Assembly: GCA_964346175.1 (NCBI GenBank)
Contig: CAYFTG010000002.1
Coordinates: forward strand, 1 to 64,000
Reading direction: 5' to 3'
Source of the DNA: DTU032 sp964346175
Lineage (GTDB): Bacteria > Bacillota > Clostridia > Saccharofermentanales > DTU023
Length of the DNA: 64,000 nucleotides
The notes below the pieces were generated by a model, which searched no databases, was not told the origin of the DNA, and saw nothing but the letters and a program-made list of their open reading frames with translations. Positions 7,913 to 18,600 of this stretch are shown piece by piece. Each line of letters begins with the position of its first letter. The stretch's first letter is position 1. The position numbers and the translations under genes were made by a program.

Positions 7913-8944
7913 GTGGCACTTTTAGAAGTTAAAGATTTACATACATCATTTTTCACCGAAGCCGGTGAAGTTAAAGCTGTTAACGGCATCTCTTTTGATC
8001 TTGAATACGGAAAAGTTCTCGGCATCGTGGGCGAATCCGGGTCAGGAAAATCCGTTACAGCCTATTCCATCATGCAGATCCTGGCTCCAAACGGCAAAAT
8101 CGTCTCCGGTTCAATCAAGTTTGACGGGCAGGAACTGATTGGTATGGACAAAAAATCTATGCGTGAGATTAGGGGAAAAAGGATCTCCATCATCTTTCAA
8201 GATCCTATGACCTCTCTGAACCCTGTTTACTCCATCGGACATCAGTTGTTGGAAGCAATTAAACTGCACACTGATTACAAAGGAGCTGCTGCCCGCGAGC
8301 GCGCGGTTGAGCTGCTACGCTTGGTCAATGTCAATGATCCGGAAAAACGTGTCAAACAGTATCCCTACGAACTGTCCGGCGGAATGCGCCAGCGCGTTAT
8401 GATCGCCATGGCGCTTGCCTGCGAACCGGACATCCTGATAGCTGACGAGCCGACCACCGCTCTGGACGTCACCATTCAAGCTCAGATCTTGGAATTGATG
8501 ATGTCTCTGCAGGACGAAATAGGCATGTCCATCATCATGATCACCCATGACCTCGGTGTGGTAGCGCAATTGTGCGACGAAGTAGTCGTCATGTATGCCG
8601 GCGAAATCTGCGAGCAGGGCACTGCTGATGAGATTTATTACAATCCGCGTCATGAGTACACCAAAGGCTTACTCAACTCAATTCCCACTGCCAGCATGTC
8701 AGGCAAAAAGCTTAAGCCCATCAGCGGTACCCCGATTGATTTATTAAACCTTCCGGCTGGCTGCCCTTTCGCACCGCGTTGCGGCGAGGCCATGAAGATT
8801 TGCATCAGGCAACATGCGCCACGCATGCAAATCAATGATGAGCATATAGCCTACTGCTGGGTAAATGTCAGGGAAGGCGTAGCTGACGGCTCCATCATCC
8901 CTACAGGAACAGAAATGCAAACAGAGGTAGCTTTACATGAATAA
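7913..8944 (+). CDS. oppD: Oligopeptide ABC transporter ATP-binding protein, OppD type
   Basis: A 343-residue ATPase that energises peptide import. The Walker A is GESGSGKS (about 39-46), the Q-loop is in IIFQDPMTSLNP, the ABC signature is LSGGMRQR, and the Walker B is ILIADEPTTALD, followed by the H-loop THDLG. The C-terminal oligopeptide extension has the cysteine-bearing CPFAPRCGEAMKIC, found in OppD/DppD and able to hold an iron-sulfur cluster in some members. It starts with GTG after AAGAGGA. The last 8 bases overlap oppF. Confidence 0.95.
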   Translation: MALLEVKDLHTSFFTEAGEVKAVNGISFDLEYGKVLGIVGESGSGKSVTAYSIMQILAPNGKIVSGSIKFDGQELIGMDKKSMREIRGKRISIIFQDPMTSLNPVYSIGHQLLEAIKLHTDYKGAAARERAVELLRLVNVNDPEKRVKQYPYELSGGMRQRVMIAMALACEPDILIADEPTTALDVTIQAQILELMMSLQDEIGMSIIMITHDLGVVAQLCDEVVVMYAGEICEQGTADEIYYNPRHEYTKGLLNSIPTASMSGKKLKPISGTPIDLLNLPAGCPFAPRCGEAMKICIRQHAPRMQINDEHIAYCWVNVREGVADGSIIPTGTEMQTEVALHE

Positions 8945-9926
8945 CACTCTTACAGCTAAATATCTACTTGAGGTAAATAATTTAAAGCAATATTTCGATA
9001 TCAACACCGGGCTCTTCCGTTCCCAGCCGCTAAAGGCGGTTGACGATGTCAGTTTCAACATCAGTGAAGGAGAAACCTTGGGGCTAGTAGGGGAATCCGG
9101 CTGTGGGAAAACTACCGTCGGTCGCAGTATTCTCCATCTCTATGAGCCTACTGCTGGTGAAATCTCCTATAAGGGAAAAGAAATTAAGACGGAAAAGGAT
9201 CTCAGTAAATTTCGCAAACAGGCGACAATGGTCTTTCAGGATCCGTACTCTTCCTTAAATCCCCGCATGACAGTTGCAGACATTATTGGAGAGCCCCTTG
9301 ATGTCCACAAACTTTGTTCCTCCAAGAGTGAGCGCAAAGAACGCATCCTCGAACTAATGGACAGGGTCGGACTTAACAGCGAGCATGCAGCTCGTTATGC
9401 GCACGAGTTTTCCGGAGGCCAGAGACAAAGAATCGGTATCGCCAGAGCTTTGGCAGTCAAACCCGATTTCATCGTATGCGATGAACCGGTCTCGGCTCTG
9501 GACGTATCCATTCAGGCGCAGGTAATTAATATGTTTGAGGAATTGCAGGATGACTTAGGTCTGACTTATCTCTTCATAGCTCATGATCTGCTCATCGTGC
9601 GTCATATTTCTGATCGTATCGCAGTTATGTACTTGGGTAAGTTAGTAGAAATGTCGTCGGCTGATGAAATCTATGATCACCCACTGCATCCTTATTCCAA
9701 ATCCTTAATTTCTGCGGTACCGGTCCCGGATCCTCGTATCGCACGCGCCCACGAACGTATTGTCTTAAAGGGTGAAATACCGAGTCCTTTGAACGCCCCT
9801 TCAGGCTGCGGCTTCCGCACACGCTGTCCGTATGCAATCGAATGTTGCGCGGAAACTGTTCCGGAATTCGAGGAAGTACACGAAGGCCATTTCGTAGCCT
9901 GTCACAGGGTAGACGAGATTAATTAG
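8937..9926 (+). CDS. oppF: Oligopeptide ABC transporter ATP-binding protein, OppF type
   Basis: A 329-residue second ATPase. The Walker A is GESGCGKTT, the Q-loop is in VFQDPYSSLNPR, the signature is FSGGQRQR and the Walker B is FIVCDEPVSALD, with a C-terminal cysteine cluster (CGFRTRCPYAIEC). It starts inside the end of oppD, so it is translationally coupled. It pairs with OppD as a heterodimer under OppB/OppC. The sequence SSLNPRMTVADII is typical of the DppF/OppF branch. Confidence 0.95.
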   Translation: MNNTLTAKYLLEVNNLKQYFDINTGLFRSQPLKAVDDVSFNISEGETLGLVGESGCGKTTVGRSILHLYEPTAGEISYKGKEIKTEKDLSKFRKQATMVFQDPYSSLNPRMTVADIIGEPLDVHKLCSSKSERKERILELMDRVGLNSEHAARYAHEFSGGQRQRIGIARALAVKPDFIVCDEPVSALDVSIQAQVINMFEELQDDLGLTYLFIAHDLLIVRHISDRIAVMYLGKLVEMSSADEIYDHPLHPYSKSLISAVPVPDPRIARAHERIVLKGEIPSPLNAPSGCGFRTRCPYAIECCAETVPEFEEVHEGHFVACHRVDEIN

Positions 9927-9927
9927 T

Positions 9928-9964
9928 TTTCAAATATGTTAGTTTTGCACAGCATATTTTGAAA
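9928..9964 (+). promoter_or_regulatory. Hairpin between oppF and oppA
   Basis: TTTCAAATATG (9928-9938) pairs, with one bulge, with CATATTTTGAAA (9953-9964) around a 14-base loop. No T-run follows. It lies in the 79-base gap before the binding protein gene, a position where a processing or stabilising hairpin could raise oppA levels over the membrane components. This role is inferred. Confidence 0.4.
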
Positions 9965-10005
9965 TAGATCTTATGCAAGTTTAAGCACTGGAAAGGAAGA
10001 AAACT

Positions 10006-11856
10006 ATGAAAAAGATTATCGCACTGCTACTAGTTTTAGCGCTGGCGCTATCAATAGTAGCCTGTAACGGTACTGACGAACCCGTAGTTACTGATCCACA
10101 AGGAACGGGAAGTCAAACAGCCCCCTCCACGGATGAACCAAGTACACCAACTGAGCCTGTTGACCCAGGTGCAACAAGTATTGCTGTTTCTTTAGCTTCT
10201 GAGCCGGATACCCTAGACCCTGCTCTGAACTCAGCAGTTGACGGCGCTACCCTGATTATTCATCTTTTTTCAGGTCTAGCAAAATGGGAAACTGACGCAG
10301 ACGGCAACTTTACAATCGTAGCTGATGCAGCGGAAGAACTGGTTGAAGGCGTTGCCAACGACGACGGCACTGTTACCTACACCTATACTTTGCGCGACGG
10401 CTTAAAGTGGTCAGATGGACAGGACGTCACAGCAGAAAATTTTGAATATGCATGGAAACGCGCCGCTTCAGTTGATCTGGGTGCCGACTATGGTTACATG
10501 TTTGAAGTTATAGACGGTTATGGTGAAGAACTTAACGTTCAGGCCACCGACGAGAAAACGCTAGAAGTAACGCTGTCCAACGCAGTCCCCTACTGGGACG
10601 AGCTCCTGGCATTCCCGACTTACTTCCCCGTTCGCGAGGATGTAGTCGCTAATGAGGCTTGGGCAACTGACCCGGCAACTTACGTCTCAAACGGTCCCTA
10701 CACGATGAGCTCATGGGATCACGACAGCAAAATTACATTGCAGAAAAATCCGGATTGGTTTGATGCCGACACCATCACCATGGATACAATCGAATTCTAC
10801 CTTTCCGATGACTCCAACAATATGCTCGCCAACTTCAAGAGTGGAGCCTGGCAGCTGATTGACGACGTACCGACCAATGAGATCGCTTCCTTGAAGGATG
10901 AGTATCCTGATGAATTTTTCATCCAAGGTCAGATTGGTACCTATTACGTGTGCTGGAACGTTAATGCTAGCGTCCTGCCGGAAGGCTCCGACCTCAGTGG
11001 TGTTGAAGCAGAACTGGCTCAGGCCGAAATCCGTAATGCTATCAGCTTGCTCTTCGACCGTAATTACATCGTGGAAGATATCGCTCAAGGCGGACAGGTC
11101 CCGGCTTCATCCTTCGTAGCCATGGGTCTCACCGATGCTGACGGCTCAGAGTTCTACCAGAACGCCGGCCCCAGCGGAGACTATCACGGTTACTTTAACG
11201 TTGATCCTTCCGAAGAAGTTATGGATGCTAACTACAGTGAAGCACTTGAGATCTTGAAGAAGTATTATGACTTTGACGATGCGACGCAGCAATTCACCAA
11301 CTTCCCCACCCTGGATTATCTCTACAATACCAGTGAGGGACATAAAGCTATCGGTGAGTACCTGCAAAGTGCCTTAGCCGGTGTTGGCATTAACATGACC
11401 ATGGAAAACCAGGAATGGGCAACCTTCCTCAACACCCGTAAAGAAGGCGACTACACAGTAGCTCGTAATGGTTGGATTGCTGACTACAATGATCCGATTA
11501 CCTTGCTTGACCTGTGGACCTCCGGCTCCGGTAACAACGACGTACAGTTCGGAAAAGGTGAGCACGCAGACGTTGCCGCTTACGACATTGACCTGACAGA
11601 GTACGGCCTTGACATCGTAGTTGAGGGTGGAACTTGGGCTGAAACCTATGATGTTGTCATCGCTCAGATCAAAGCTTCCACAGACGACGAACAGCGTTAT
11701 GGTCTGATGCACGCCGCAGAAGACCTGCTCATGAGCACCGGCGCCGTTACCCCGATTTATTTCTACACTGATCTCTACATGTTGAGTGAATCAGTCAGCG
11801 GTTTCTACTCTAACCCGCTTGGCTACAAATACTTTATGTACACTTCAGTCGAATAA
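10006..11856 (+). CDS. oppA: Peptide-binding lipoprotein (solute-binding protein family 5), OppA type
   Basis: A 616-residue extracytoplasmic binding protein. The signal peptide ends in the lipobox LSIVAC with Cys20 as the lipidated residue. A Thr/Pro/Asp/Glu-rich linker follows (about 21-55), then the SBP_bac_5 fold from about residue 60 (SEPDTLDPALNSAVDG) through TYTLRDGLKWSDGQDVTAENF, the family signature, to the C-terminus. Length and signature match OppA/DppA rather than nickel binders. It has an AAAGGAAG ribosome binding site, is the last gene of the operon and is followed by a strong terminator. It presents peptides to OppBC. Confidence 0.95.
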   Translation: MKKIIALLLVLALALSIVACNGTDEPVVTDPQGTGSQTAPSTDEPSTPTEPVDPGATSIAVSLASEPDTLDPALNSAVDGATLIIHLFSGLAKWETDADGNFTIVADAAEELVEGVANDDGTVTYTYTLRDGLKWSDGQDVTAENFEYAWKRAASVDLGADYGYMFEVIDGYGEELNVQATDEKTLEVTLSNAVPYWDELLAFPTYFPVREDVVANEAWATDPATYVSNGPYTMSSWDHDSKITLQKNPDWFDADTITMDTIEFYLSDDSNNMLANFKSGAWQLIDDVPTNEIASLKDEYPDEFFIQGQIGTYYVCWNVNASVLPEGSDLSGVEAELAQAEIRNAISLLFDRNYIVEDIAQGGQVPASSFVAMGLTDADGSEFYQNAGPSGDYHGYFNVDPSEEVMDANYSEALEILKKYYDFDDATQQFTNFPTLDYLYNTSEGHKAIGEYLQSALAGVGINMTMENQEWATFLNTRKEGDYTVARNGWIADYNDPITLLDLWTSGSGNNDVQFGKGEHADVAAYDIDLTEYGLDIVVEGGTWAETYDVVIAQIKASTDDEQRYGLMHAAEDLLMSTGAVTPIYFYTDLYMLSESVSGFYSNPLGYKYFMYTSVE

Positions 11857-11889
11857 AGTTTAAGTAAAAAATTACTGTTCTTTAAATAC

Positions 11890-11921
11890 AGCCCCTCCTC
11901 TTTCGAGCGGAGGGGCTTTTT
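11890..11921 (+). terminator. Terminator of the opp operon
   Basis: A 9-bp GC-rich stem (11890-11898 with 11909-11917), 10-base loop, then TTTTT, 33 bases after the oppA stop. Confidence 0.93.
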
Positions 11922-11969
11922 CGTGCCTCTCACAGTCCCTAAGGTGTCGCGTTTTCAGTCATAAAACGT

Positions 11970-11975
11970 TATAAT
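11970..11975 (+). promoter_or_regulatory. Putative -10 element before pfp
   Basis: A perfect TATAAT 49 bases before the ATG. The hexamer 17 bases further upstream does not resemble TTGACA, so the promoter is only suggested. Confidence 0.3.
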
Positions 11976-12024
11976 AGTTACGGAAATTCGCATTAACGGA
12001 TTGACATTTTGTAAAGGAGTAAAA

Positions 12025-13263
12025 ATGCTAAAAGGAAATCTTGTCTTTGGACAATCAGGAGGACCGACTTCTGTCATTAATTCAAGCGCTGCCGGCTTGC
12101 TGAGCTCGGCTTTGGCCAGCCCTGTCATTGGAGAAGTCTACGCCGCTGAACACGGAATAGTCGGGATTTTGAATGACCGGCTTTTCGACATTCGACAGGA
12201 AGACCCTGAGGAGCTGAAACTGCTTACTCAGACACCTTCTTCCATCTTCGGATCCTGCCGACACAAACTTGCTGATTTCGATGAAGATGATAGCGATTAT
12301 TATCGCATCCTCGAAATTTTTAAGAAACATAATATCCGCTACTTTTTCTATAACGGTGGCAATGACACCATGGATACCTGTCATAAAATAAGTCAGTTTA
12401 TGCAAAGGGAGGGCTATGAGTGTCGAGTGGTCGGCATTCCCAAAACGATTGATAATGACCTCTGCGGAACTGACCATTGCCCCGGCTTCGGCTCGGCAGC
12501 CAAATACGTGGCTACCAGTTTCATGGAAGTCAAATTGGACTCACAAGTTTACAATTACCCGCAAATTATCATTGTCGAAGTAATGGGTCGTCATGCCGGC
12601 TGGCTGGCAGCTTCTTCTGTTTTAGCTGCGCACAAAGGCGCGGGTCCGGATCTGATCTATCTGCCGGAAAGAGCCTTCACGCTGGAACAGTTTGAACGCG
12701 ACGTGCGCGCTGTATATGAGAAAAAGGGCGACGTAATGGTTTGCGTTTCCGAAGGCTGCCATGACGAAAACGGCAGATTTATACCGGAAATGTTTGACGA
12801 CAGCAACTTGCAGACAGATGCTTTCGGGCATAAACAACTCGGCGGAGCTGCCGATATGTTGGCCTCTTTTGTCAAGGATAAGTTCGGCGTCAAAGTTCGC
12901 GCCATTGAGTTCTCCTTGCTGCAACGCTGCGCCGCCCATATCGCTTCACCGATAGACGTCAAGGAAGCGTATGCGGCCGGTGAAACTGCTTTGCAATACG
13001 CTCTGGAGGGCCACAGCGATTTTATGATCGGATTTGAGCGCGTATCCAACGATCCCTACGAGATCAAGATGATCCGCGTTCCTCTTGAAGACTGCGCAAA
13101 TCTGGAAAAGACACTTCCGGACGAATGGATTAACGAGGCCGGTAACTTCGTGCTTCAGCCTTTTATCGACTACAGTTTGCCTCTGATACAGGGAGCAACC
13201 GAACGCAGTGAAGAGGATGGACTACCACATTTCGCCGAGCTTAAGAAAGTATTAGTCGATTAA
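12025..13263 (+). CDS. pfp: PPi-type 6-phosphofructokinase
   Basis: A 412-residue cytoplasmic glycolytic enzyme. The N-terminal GQSGGPTSVINSS binds phosphate donor. The donor-site motif is GGNDTMDT, where ATP-dependent enzymes have GGDGS; an Asp at the second position is the known mark of PPi users. PKTIDNDL and EVMGRHAGWLAA form the fructose 6-phosphate site. The ATG at 12025 is preferred over an in-frame TTG at 12001 because AAAGGAG lies 5 bases upstream. With PPi as donor the step is reversible. Two pyrophosphatases in the same window support a PPi-linked metabolism. Donor preference should be regarded as predicted, not shown. Confidence 0.85.
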   Translation: MLKGNLVFGQSGGPTSVINSSAAGLLSSALASPVIGEVYAAEHGIVGILNDRLFDIRQEDPEELKLLTQTPSSIFGSCRHKLADFDEDDSDYYRILEIFKKHNIRYFFYNGGNDTMDTCHKISQFMQREGYECRVVGIPKTIDNDLCGTDHCPGFGSAAKYVATSFMEVKLDSQVYNYPQIIIVEVMGRHAGWLAASSVLAAHKGAGPDLIYLPERAFTLEQFERDVRAVYEKKGDVMVCVSEGCHDENGRFIPEMFDDSNLQTDAFGHKQLGGAADMLASFVKDKFGVKVRAIEFSLLQRCAAHIASPIDVKEAYAAGETALQYALEGHSDFMIGFERVSNDPYEIKMIRVPLEDCANLEKTLPDEWINEAGNFVLQPFIDYSLPLIQGATERSEEDGLPHFAELKKVLVD

Positions 13264-13272
13264 CGTACATTC

Positions 13273-13290
13273 AGCTCTCAGAGGGCTTTT
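13273..13290 (+). terminator. Weak terminator-like hairpin after pfp
   Basis: A six-pair stem with one G-T pair (13273-13278 with 13282-13287), a 3-base loop and four T. Too weak to call firmly; it may only partly separate pfp from the redox genes. Confidence 0.3.
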
Positions 13291-13316
13291 CTATACAAAG
13301 AAGGGAAAAATCATAC

Positions 13317-13817
13317 ATGAGCCAACAAAATGTAAGCATTGAAGAAAAACTGGATCTGAGTCTTCTCGATCCGGTTCTAGAGAAAAACAGCGGTCTCAAA
13401 GGCAGTGCTATAGCTATCTTGCAGGAAGCTCAAGAAATATACGGTTACCTGCCTTTAGAAGTGCTGGAGAAAATCTCCGAAGTAAGCAACGAGCCTCTAG
13501 CCAAACTCTATGGAGTCGCCACCTTCTACACGCAATTTCGTATGAATCCGGTCGGCAAACACCTCATCATGCTCTGCCAAGGAACGGCTTGTCATGTAAT
13601 GGGAGCCGATCGTGTCCAGCAAGCTATAGAGGATGAGTTGGAGATTCAAAATGGTGAAACGACAGCAGATGGAGTCTTCACCTTACTGACAGTGGCCTGC
13701 TTGGGTTGTTGTTCACTTGCCCCCGTAATGATGATTGACGGAGAGACCTACGCAAGTCTGACCTCCGATTCAGTGCGTAAGATTTTGCGCAAACTGCGAA
13801 AGGAAGCAGATGCTTAG
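13317..13817 (+). CDS. stnA: NuoE/HydC-like [2Fe-2S] thioredoxin-fold subunit of bifurcating transhydrogenase
   Basis: A 166-residue subunit of NuoE type. A helical N-terminal part (about 10-75, with LYGVATFYTQF) precedes the thioredoxin-like [2Fe-2S] domain with ligands in CQGTACHVMG (C-x4-C) and ACLGCCSLAP (C-x3-C). In NADH dehydrogenases, HydABC hydrogenases and Stn transhydrogenases, this subunit sits beside the NuoF-like flavin subunit and relays electrons. It lies 78 bases before the NuoF-like gene in the same direction. The gene letter follows the Stn complex order as recalled and is provisional. hndA/hydC/nuoE would be the generic name. Confidence 0.88.
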   Translation: MSQQNVSIEEKLDLSLLDPVLEKNSGLKGSAIAILQEAQEIYGYLPLEVLEKISEVSNEPLAKLYGVATFYTQFRMNPVGKHLIMLCQGTACHVMGADRVQQAIEDELEIQNGETTADGVFTLLTVACLGCCSLAPVMMIDGETYASLTSDSVRKILRKLRKEADA

Positions 13818-13895
13818 TCTTAACGTTATTTTGATAAATTCGCACACCACCTCCGATCCTTTGCGATCATGGTCTCAACATATAAGGAGTAATTA

Positions 13896-15656
13896 ATGAG
13901 AGTAGTTGTTGGCGCCGGTAGCTGTGGACTTGCTGCTGGAGCAGATAGCCTAGTAAAAGAACTAAAATCCAGAGACCTCGGCTCCGACACCGTGCTGGAA
14001 ATCACCGGCTGTGTCGGAATGTGTTACCTCGAGCCGATTGTCGATATTTATGACGACTGCGGACAGTTGCATCGCTTTACCCAAGTCAAGCTTAAGGACC
14101 TGGATACCATCCTGGAACACTTTGATGAAGATACCTGTGATCAGTTCAGAATCGCTGAAGACGACGAGCGCATTCTAGGCAAACAGGTACGCATCGTGCT
14201 GCGCAACTGCGGCGTGATCAATCCTGAATGCATTGATGATTACATCGCCAGCGGCGGTTACACTGCTCTGGAGCGTTGCGTAAAGGAAATGTCGCCGGAA
14301 GAAGTAATTGAAATAATCAAGGAATCCGGTCTGCGCGGTCGTGGAGGAGCAGGCTTCCCGGCATGGTTTAAATGGAACGCCGCCAGGAACGCTGCAGGAA
14401 AAGAAAAATATATGATCTGTAATGCTGACGAGGGTGATCCGGGAGCATTCATGGACCGCAGTATTCTCGAAGGCGACCCTCATGCCCTCTTAGAAGGCAT
14501 GTTGATCGGCGCCTATGCAATCGGGGCAGAAACTTGCATGATCTACGTGCGAGCCGAATACCCTCTCGCAATCAAGCGCTTAAAGATTGCCATTGAACAA
14601 GCCAGAGAGCGCGGCTACCTCGGTAAGAACGTACTAGGGGTCGAGGGTCTCAATTTCGAAATGATCATCCGTGCAGGAGCAGGAGCTTTCGTCTGTGGTG
14701 AAGAAACAGCCTTGATTGCTTCGCTTGAAGGCGAACGCGGAATGCCTAGACTCAAACCACCCTTCCCTGCCGAACGTGGATATTTCAGAAGTCCTACAAA
14801 TATCAATAACGTTGAGACTTTAGCCAACGTACCTTATATAATCGCCAAGGGACCCGAGGCCTTCACCAAATACGGTACTGAGAAAAGTCCGGGCACCAAG
14901 GTTTTTGCCCTTACAGGTAAAATCAAAAAAGGCGGCCTAGTGGAAATCCCCATGGGAACACCGTTGAAAGAAATTATCTACGATATTGGCGGCGGCATCA
15001 TTGATGACCGTGAGTTGAAGGGCGTCCAGATGGGCGGTCCTTCCGGCGGCTGTATCCCGGCCTCAATGATGGATACACCGGTTGATTATGAGAACATCGT
15101 CAAGACAGGAGCTATTGTCGGTTCAGGCGGAATGGTTGTCATGGACGACAGCACCTGTATGGTTGAGATGGCACGTTTTTTCCTAGATTTCACCTGTGAA
15201 GAATCTTGCGGAAAATGCACTTATTGCAGACTGGGAACCAAGCGTATTCTAGAAATACTGGAACGCATAACCTCCGGTGACGGGCGTGCAGACGATATCG
15301 AACTACTCGAGGAAATTTGCCCCAAGGTCATGGAAGGCTCACTCTGTGGTCTCGGCCAGACAGCACCTAACCCGGTCTTGACGACTATGAAATATTTCCG
15401 TGATGAGTACGAAGCGCATTTGGATGGTAGATGTCCGGCAAAAGTGTGTCAGCCCTTGATTCACTATCATATCAATGAAAAGTGTACCGGCTGTACAATC
15501 TGTGCCCGCAACTGCCCTGTCGGCGCTATCTCAGGCGCATTGAAAGAGGATCACATTATCGATCAAGATATGTGTACAAAATGTGGTATTTGCTTTGAAA
15601 AATGCAATTTCGATGCGATTGATCTCTTGGAAGGAGCCTTTCTATGGCAAGAATAA
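13896..15656 (+). CDS. stnB: NuoF/HydB-like NADH-binding flavoprotein subunit of bifurcating transhydrogenase
   Basis: A 586-residue subunit. Residues 1-90 form a second thioredoxin-like [2Fe-2S] domain (CG near the start, CVGMC later). Residues about 105-430 form the NuoF core, with GRGGAGFPAWFKW for NADH and NADEGDPGAF for FMN. Residues about 430-520 carry the [4Fe-4S] motif ESCGKCTYCR with a distal Cys in SLCGLGQ. The C-terminal 60 residues form a two-cluster ferredoxin (CTGCTICARNCP, CTKCGICFEKCN). This four-part layout equals HydB of electron-bifurcating hydrogenases and StnB. It has an AAGGAG ribosome binding site, and its end overlaps the next gene by 13 bases. Confidence 0.93.
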   Translation: MRVVVGAGSCGLAAGADSLVKELKSRDLGSDTVLEITGCVGMCYLEPIVDIYDDCGQLHRFTQVKLKDLDTILEHFDEDTCDQFRIAEDDERILGKQVRIVLRNCGVINPECIDDYIASGGYTALERCVKEMSPEEVIEIIKESGLRGRGGAGFPAWFKWNAARNAAGKEKYMICNADEGDPGAFMDRSILEGDPHALLEGMLIGAYAIGAETCMIYVRAEYPLAIKRLKIAIEQARERGYLGKNVLGVEGLNFEMIIRAGAGAFVCGEETALIASLEGERGMPRLKPPFPAERGYFRSPTNINNVETLANVPYIIAKGPEAFTKYGTEKSPGTKVFALTGKIKKGGLVEIPMGTPLKEIIYDIGGGIIDDRELKGVQMGGPSGGCIPASMMDTPVDYENIVKTGAIVGSGGMVVMDDSTCMVEMARFFLDFTCEESCGKCTYCRLGTKRILEILERITSGDGRADDIELLEEICPKVMEGSLCGLGQTAPNPVLTTMKYFRDEYEAHLDGRCPAKVCQPLIHYHINEKCTGCTICARNCPVGAISGALKEDHIIDQDMCTKCGICFEKCNFDAIDLLEGAFLWQE

Positions 15657-18600
15657 ATGTTACGATAAATGGCCGCAGCTTCGAGGCAGAACAAGGCCTC
15701 ACCATTTTCCAAATAGCACGCGATAACGACATCTATATTCCGACGCTTTGTCAGGATGACAAGCTGGAGAGCTATGGTTCCTGCGGTATGTGTGTCGTGG
15801 AAGTTGAAGGCAATAACAAACTTGTGCGTGCCTGTTCCACACCTGCGAGCGACAAGATGGTTATTCACACCCGCACAGAGCGTGTCACCGAATCTCGCAA
15901 AACCGCCTTGGAGCTTTTCATCACTAACCATACCGGTGATTGTAAGGCACCCTGTTCCCTCACCTGTCCTGATAATTTAGATATCCAAGGCTATGTCGGT
16001 CTCTGTGGCAACGAAGAGTACGATGCTGCACTGCGCCTGATCAAAGAGGATCTGCCTCTTCCGGCGTCTATTGGTCGCATCTGCCCGCATCCGTGCCAAA
16101 CGGCCTGTCGCCGTGCTTTGATTGACGATGACATCGAAATCAACTATCTCAAGCGTTTCGTGGCCGACCGTGATTTGAATTCAGGCTCTCCATACAAGCC
16201 GGAGCAGAAGCCCTGGACAGGCAAACATGTAGCCATTGTCGGCGGTGGTCCCTCCGGACTGTCCGCAGCTTACTTCCTCCTGCGCGAGGGACACGACGTG
16301 ACTGTCTATGACGAAAATCCTGAATTTGGCGGCATGATGCGCTACGGCATCCCTATGTACAGACTGCCCAATGACATTATTTATCAGGAAGCGCAACTGA
16401 TCGCTGATATGGGCGCAACACTCGTGCCCAATACTAAAATTGGTCGCGATCTTTCTTTGGATTACCTGCGTGAAAACTTTGATGCAGTATATGTCGCAGT
16501 CGGCATGTGGCAGAGCATTCCTCTGGGTATTGAGGGAGAAGATCTGGCAGGTGTCTACGGCGGTATTGACTTCCTCTATGATTTCTGTGTCGGACAACCG
16601 CTACACCTAGGCAAAAAAGTAGCAGTCATCGGCGGCGGTAACACAGCCATGGACGCCGCTCGTACAGCCATCCGCATGGGTGCAGAAGAAGTCACCGTCC
16701 TTTATCGCCGCACCAAAGCTGACATGCCGGCTGAAGAGATTGAAATTATCGAAGCCGAAGAAGAAGGCATCCAGTTCAAGTTCTTAGTGACTCCGGTCTC
16801 CTTGAAGGGACAAGATGGACAGCTTCAGGGCATTACACTGCAGAATATGCGCGCTATCCCACCAGCAAATCCGGGAGAACGCAGCAAGATTGAGCCGATT
16901 GAAGGCGAGTTTACTGAACTAGACTTGGACAGCTTAATCGTAGCTACCGGGCAGAGAACAAACTTGGCCGGTTTAGAAGACATCGCTACTGATCGCTGGG
17001 GCCTGATTGATATCGACAAGTCTACATATCAGACATCTCTCCCGGGCGTTTTCGCAGGCGGTGACGTAATTGACAACGGCTACAAGATTGCCATTCAGGC
17101 GATAGCTGATGCCAAGCACGCTTCTTACGTGATCTCGAATTACCTTAACGGTAAAGAAGTTAATTATGTCCCCGACTACCATGTCGTACGTACAGACGTA
17201 ACACGAGAAGAGCTGCTCAAAACCTTCAGCGAAACCGAGAGCGCAAAAATGGAGCACATGTCCCCTGCTGATCGCCGCGATAATTTCCATGAGATCGCTG
17301 CCGGATACACAGAAGTACAAGCCCAATACGAGGGTGATCGTTGTCTCGAATGCGGCTGCATGGACTACTTCGAATGTGACCTCTTTGATCAATTTAATCG
17401 CTACGATGTTGAGCCGGAGCGCTTTGCAGGTGAGATGAGTGATTTCGATCATGACAATGATCATCCTTATATTTTGATAGATCCTAACAAATGTGTTCTC
17501 TGCGGCATGTGTGTGCGCGTCTGTGATGAAGTCATGGGTGTGTACGCCTTGGGCCTGGCTGATCGCGGTTTTGAATCCCGCATGCTTCCGGCCGCTCATC
17601 GTCGTTTGCAGGATACCAACTGCATCTCTTGCGGGCAGTGTGTCGAGCTGTGCCCGGTAGGAGCCTTGCAGGAGCGTCGTCCCGTACATAAACAAGTACC
17701 TCTCGACAGTGTCCACACGTTTACTACCTGTGCCGGCTGCTCCTTTGGCTGTTCACAAATCCTAGAAAGCACCGGCGACATGCTGCTGAGAGCTTTACCG
17801 GTTGAAAATTGTGTTGTCTCCGGCGGCCTACTCTGCGAAAAGGGACGCTTCGAACTGGATAGATTCCTACCCTCGAACGAAAACCGCGTCAGATGTCACA
17901 TGGTGCGTCATGACGGAGTATTGGAAGAAGCGAGCTTCGATGAAGCCAGCCTTTCTTTCACACGTGGTGCTCAGGCTCTCTTGGCGGTGGAAGGCGCAGA
18001 CAAACTAGCAATTTCAATCTCCGACGAATATACGCTGGAAGAAATAGCTCTAATCCGCTCTTTTACTGAGTCTTATCTAGGGGATACCAAACTCTACAGC
18101 CTGGATTACAAAAAGAGTGCTTTAGAAGAACTGCTCGGAAGCGACCGCTCTCCTAACACCTTTAACGAAGTCTACTCCACTGATCTCGTGATCGTCGTGG
18201 GTGGAGACCTCTTGCAGTCCCATCCCATGATGGCGACAAAGATCCGTCATGCCATGAAGGAAGGCCTACAGCTAGGCATCATTAATACACAGGATACCCT
18301 GATGGATCAATGGACCACCGGGCTGCTCAAAGGCGACAATCTTCTCGCCTTATTAAATGAGTTCAGCGGGCCCACTTCCGAACTGGGTCAGCGCTATCGC
18401 AGCGCTAAACGAGCACTCCTTGTCTACGATAAGGACGCTGTCAGCTATGAGGAAGAAAGCAAGTTACTCGAGATAGCTCAAGATAGCGGACACTTCGGCT
18501 CCACGGGTCAAGGGCTGATCCAGCTCAAGGCCAACGCCAACTCTCAGGGTCTGTATGATCTTGGTGTGAGAAGCAGCCGTGAAGAACTGCTAAAAGGCAT

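Noticed and set aside
11918..11935. Possible third copy of the 36-bp repeat (TTTTCGTGCCT)
   Set aside because: Only the first dozen bases match and the palindromic half is missing; chance similarity next to a terminator is more likely.
16973..17716. A 247-codon open frame on the minus strand
   Set aside because: It lies wholly inside the large transhydrogenase subunit gene, has no ribosome binding site or recognisable domain, and is a shadow of the real frame.
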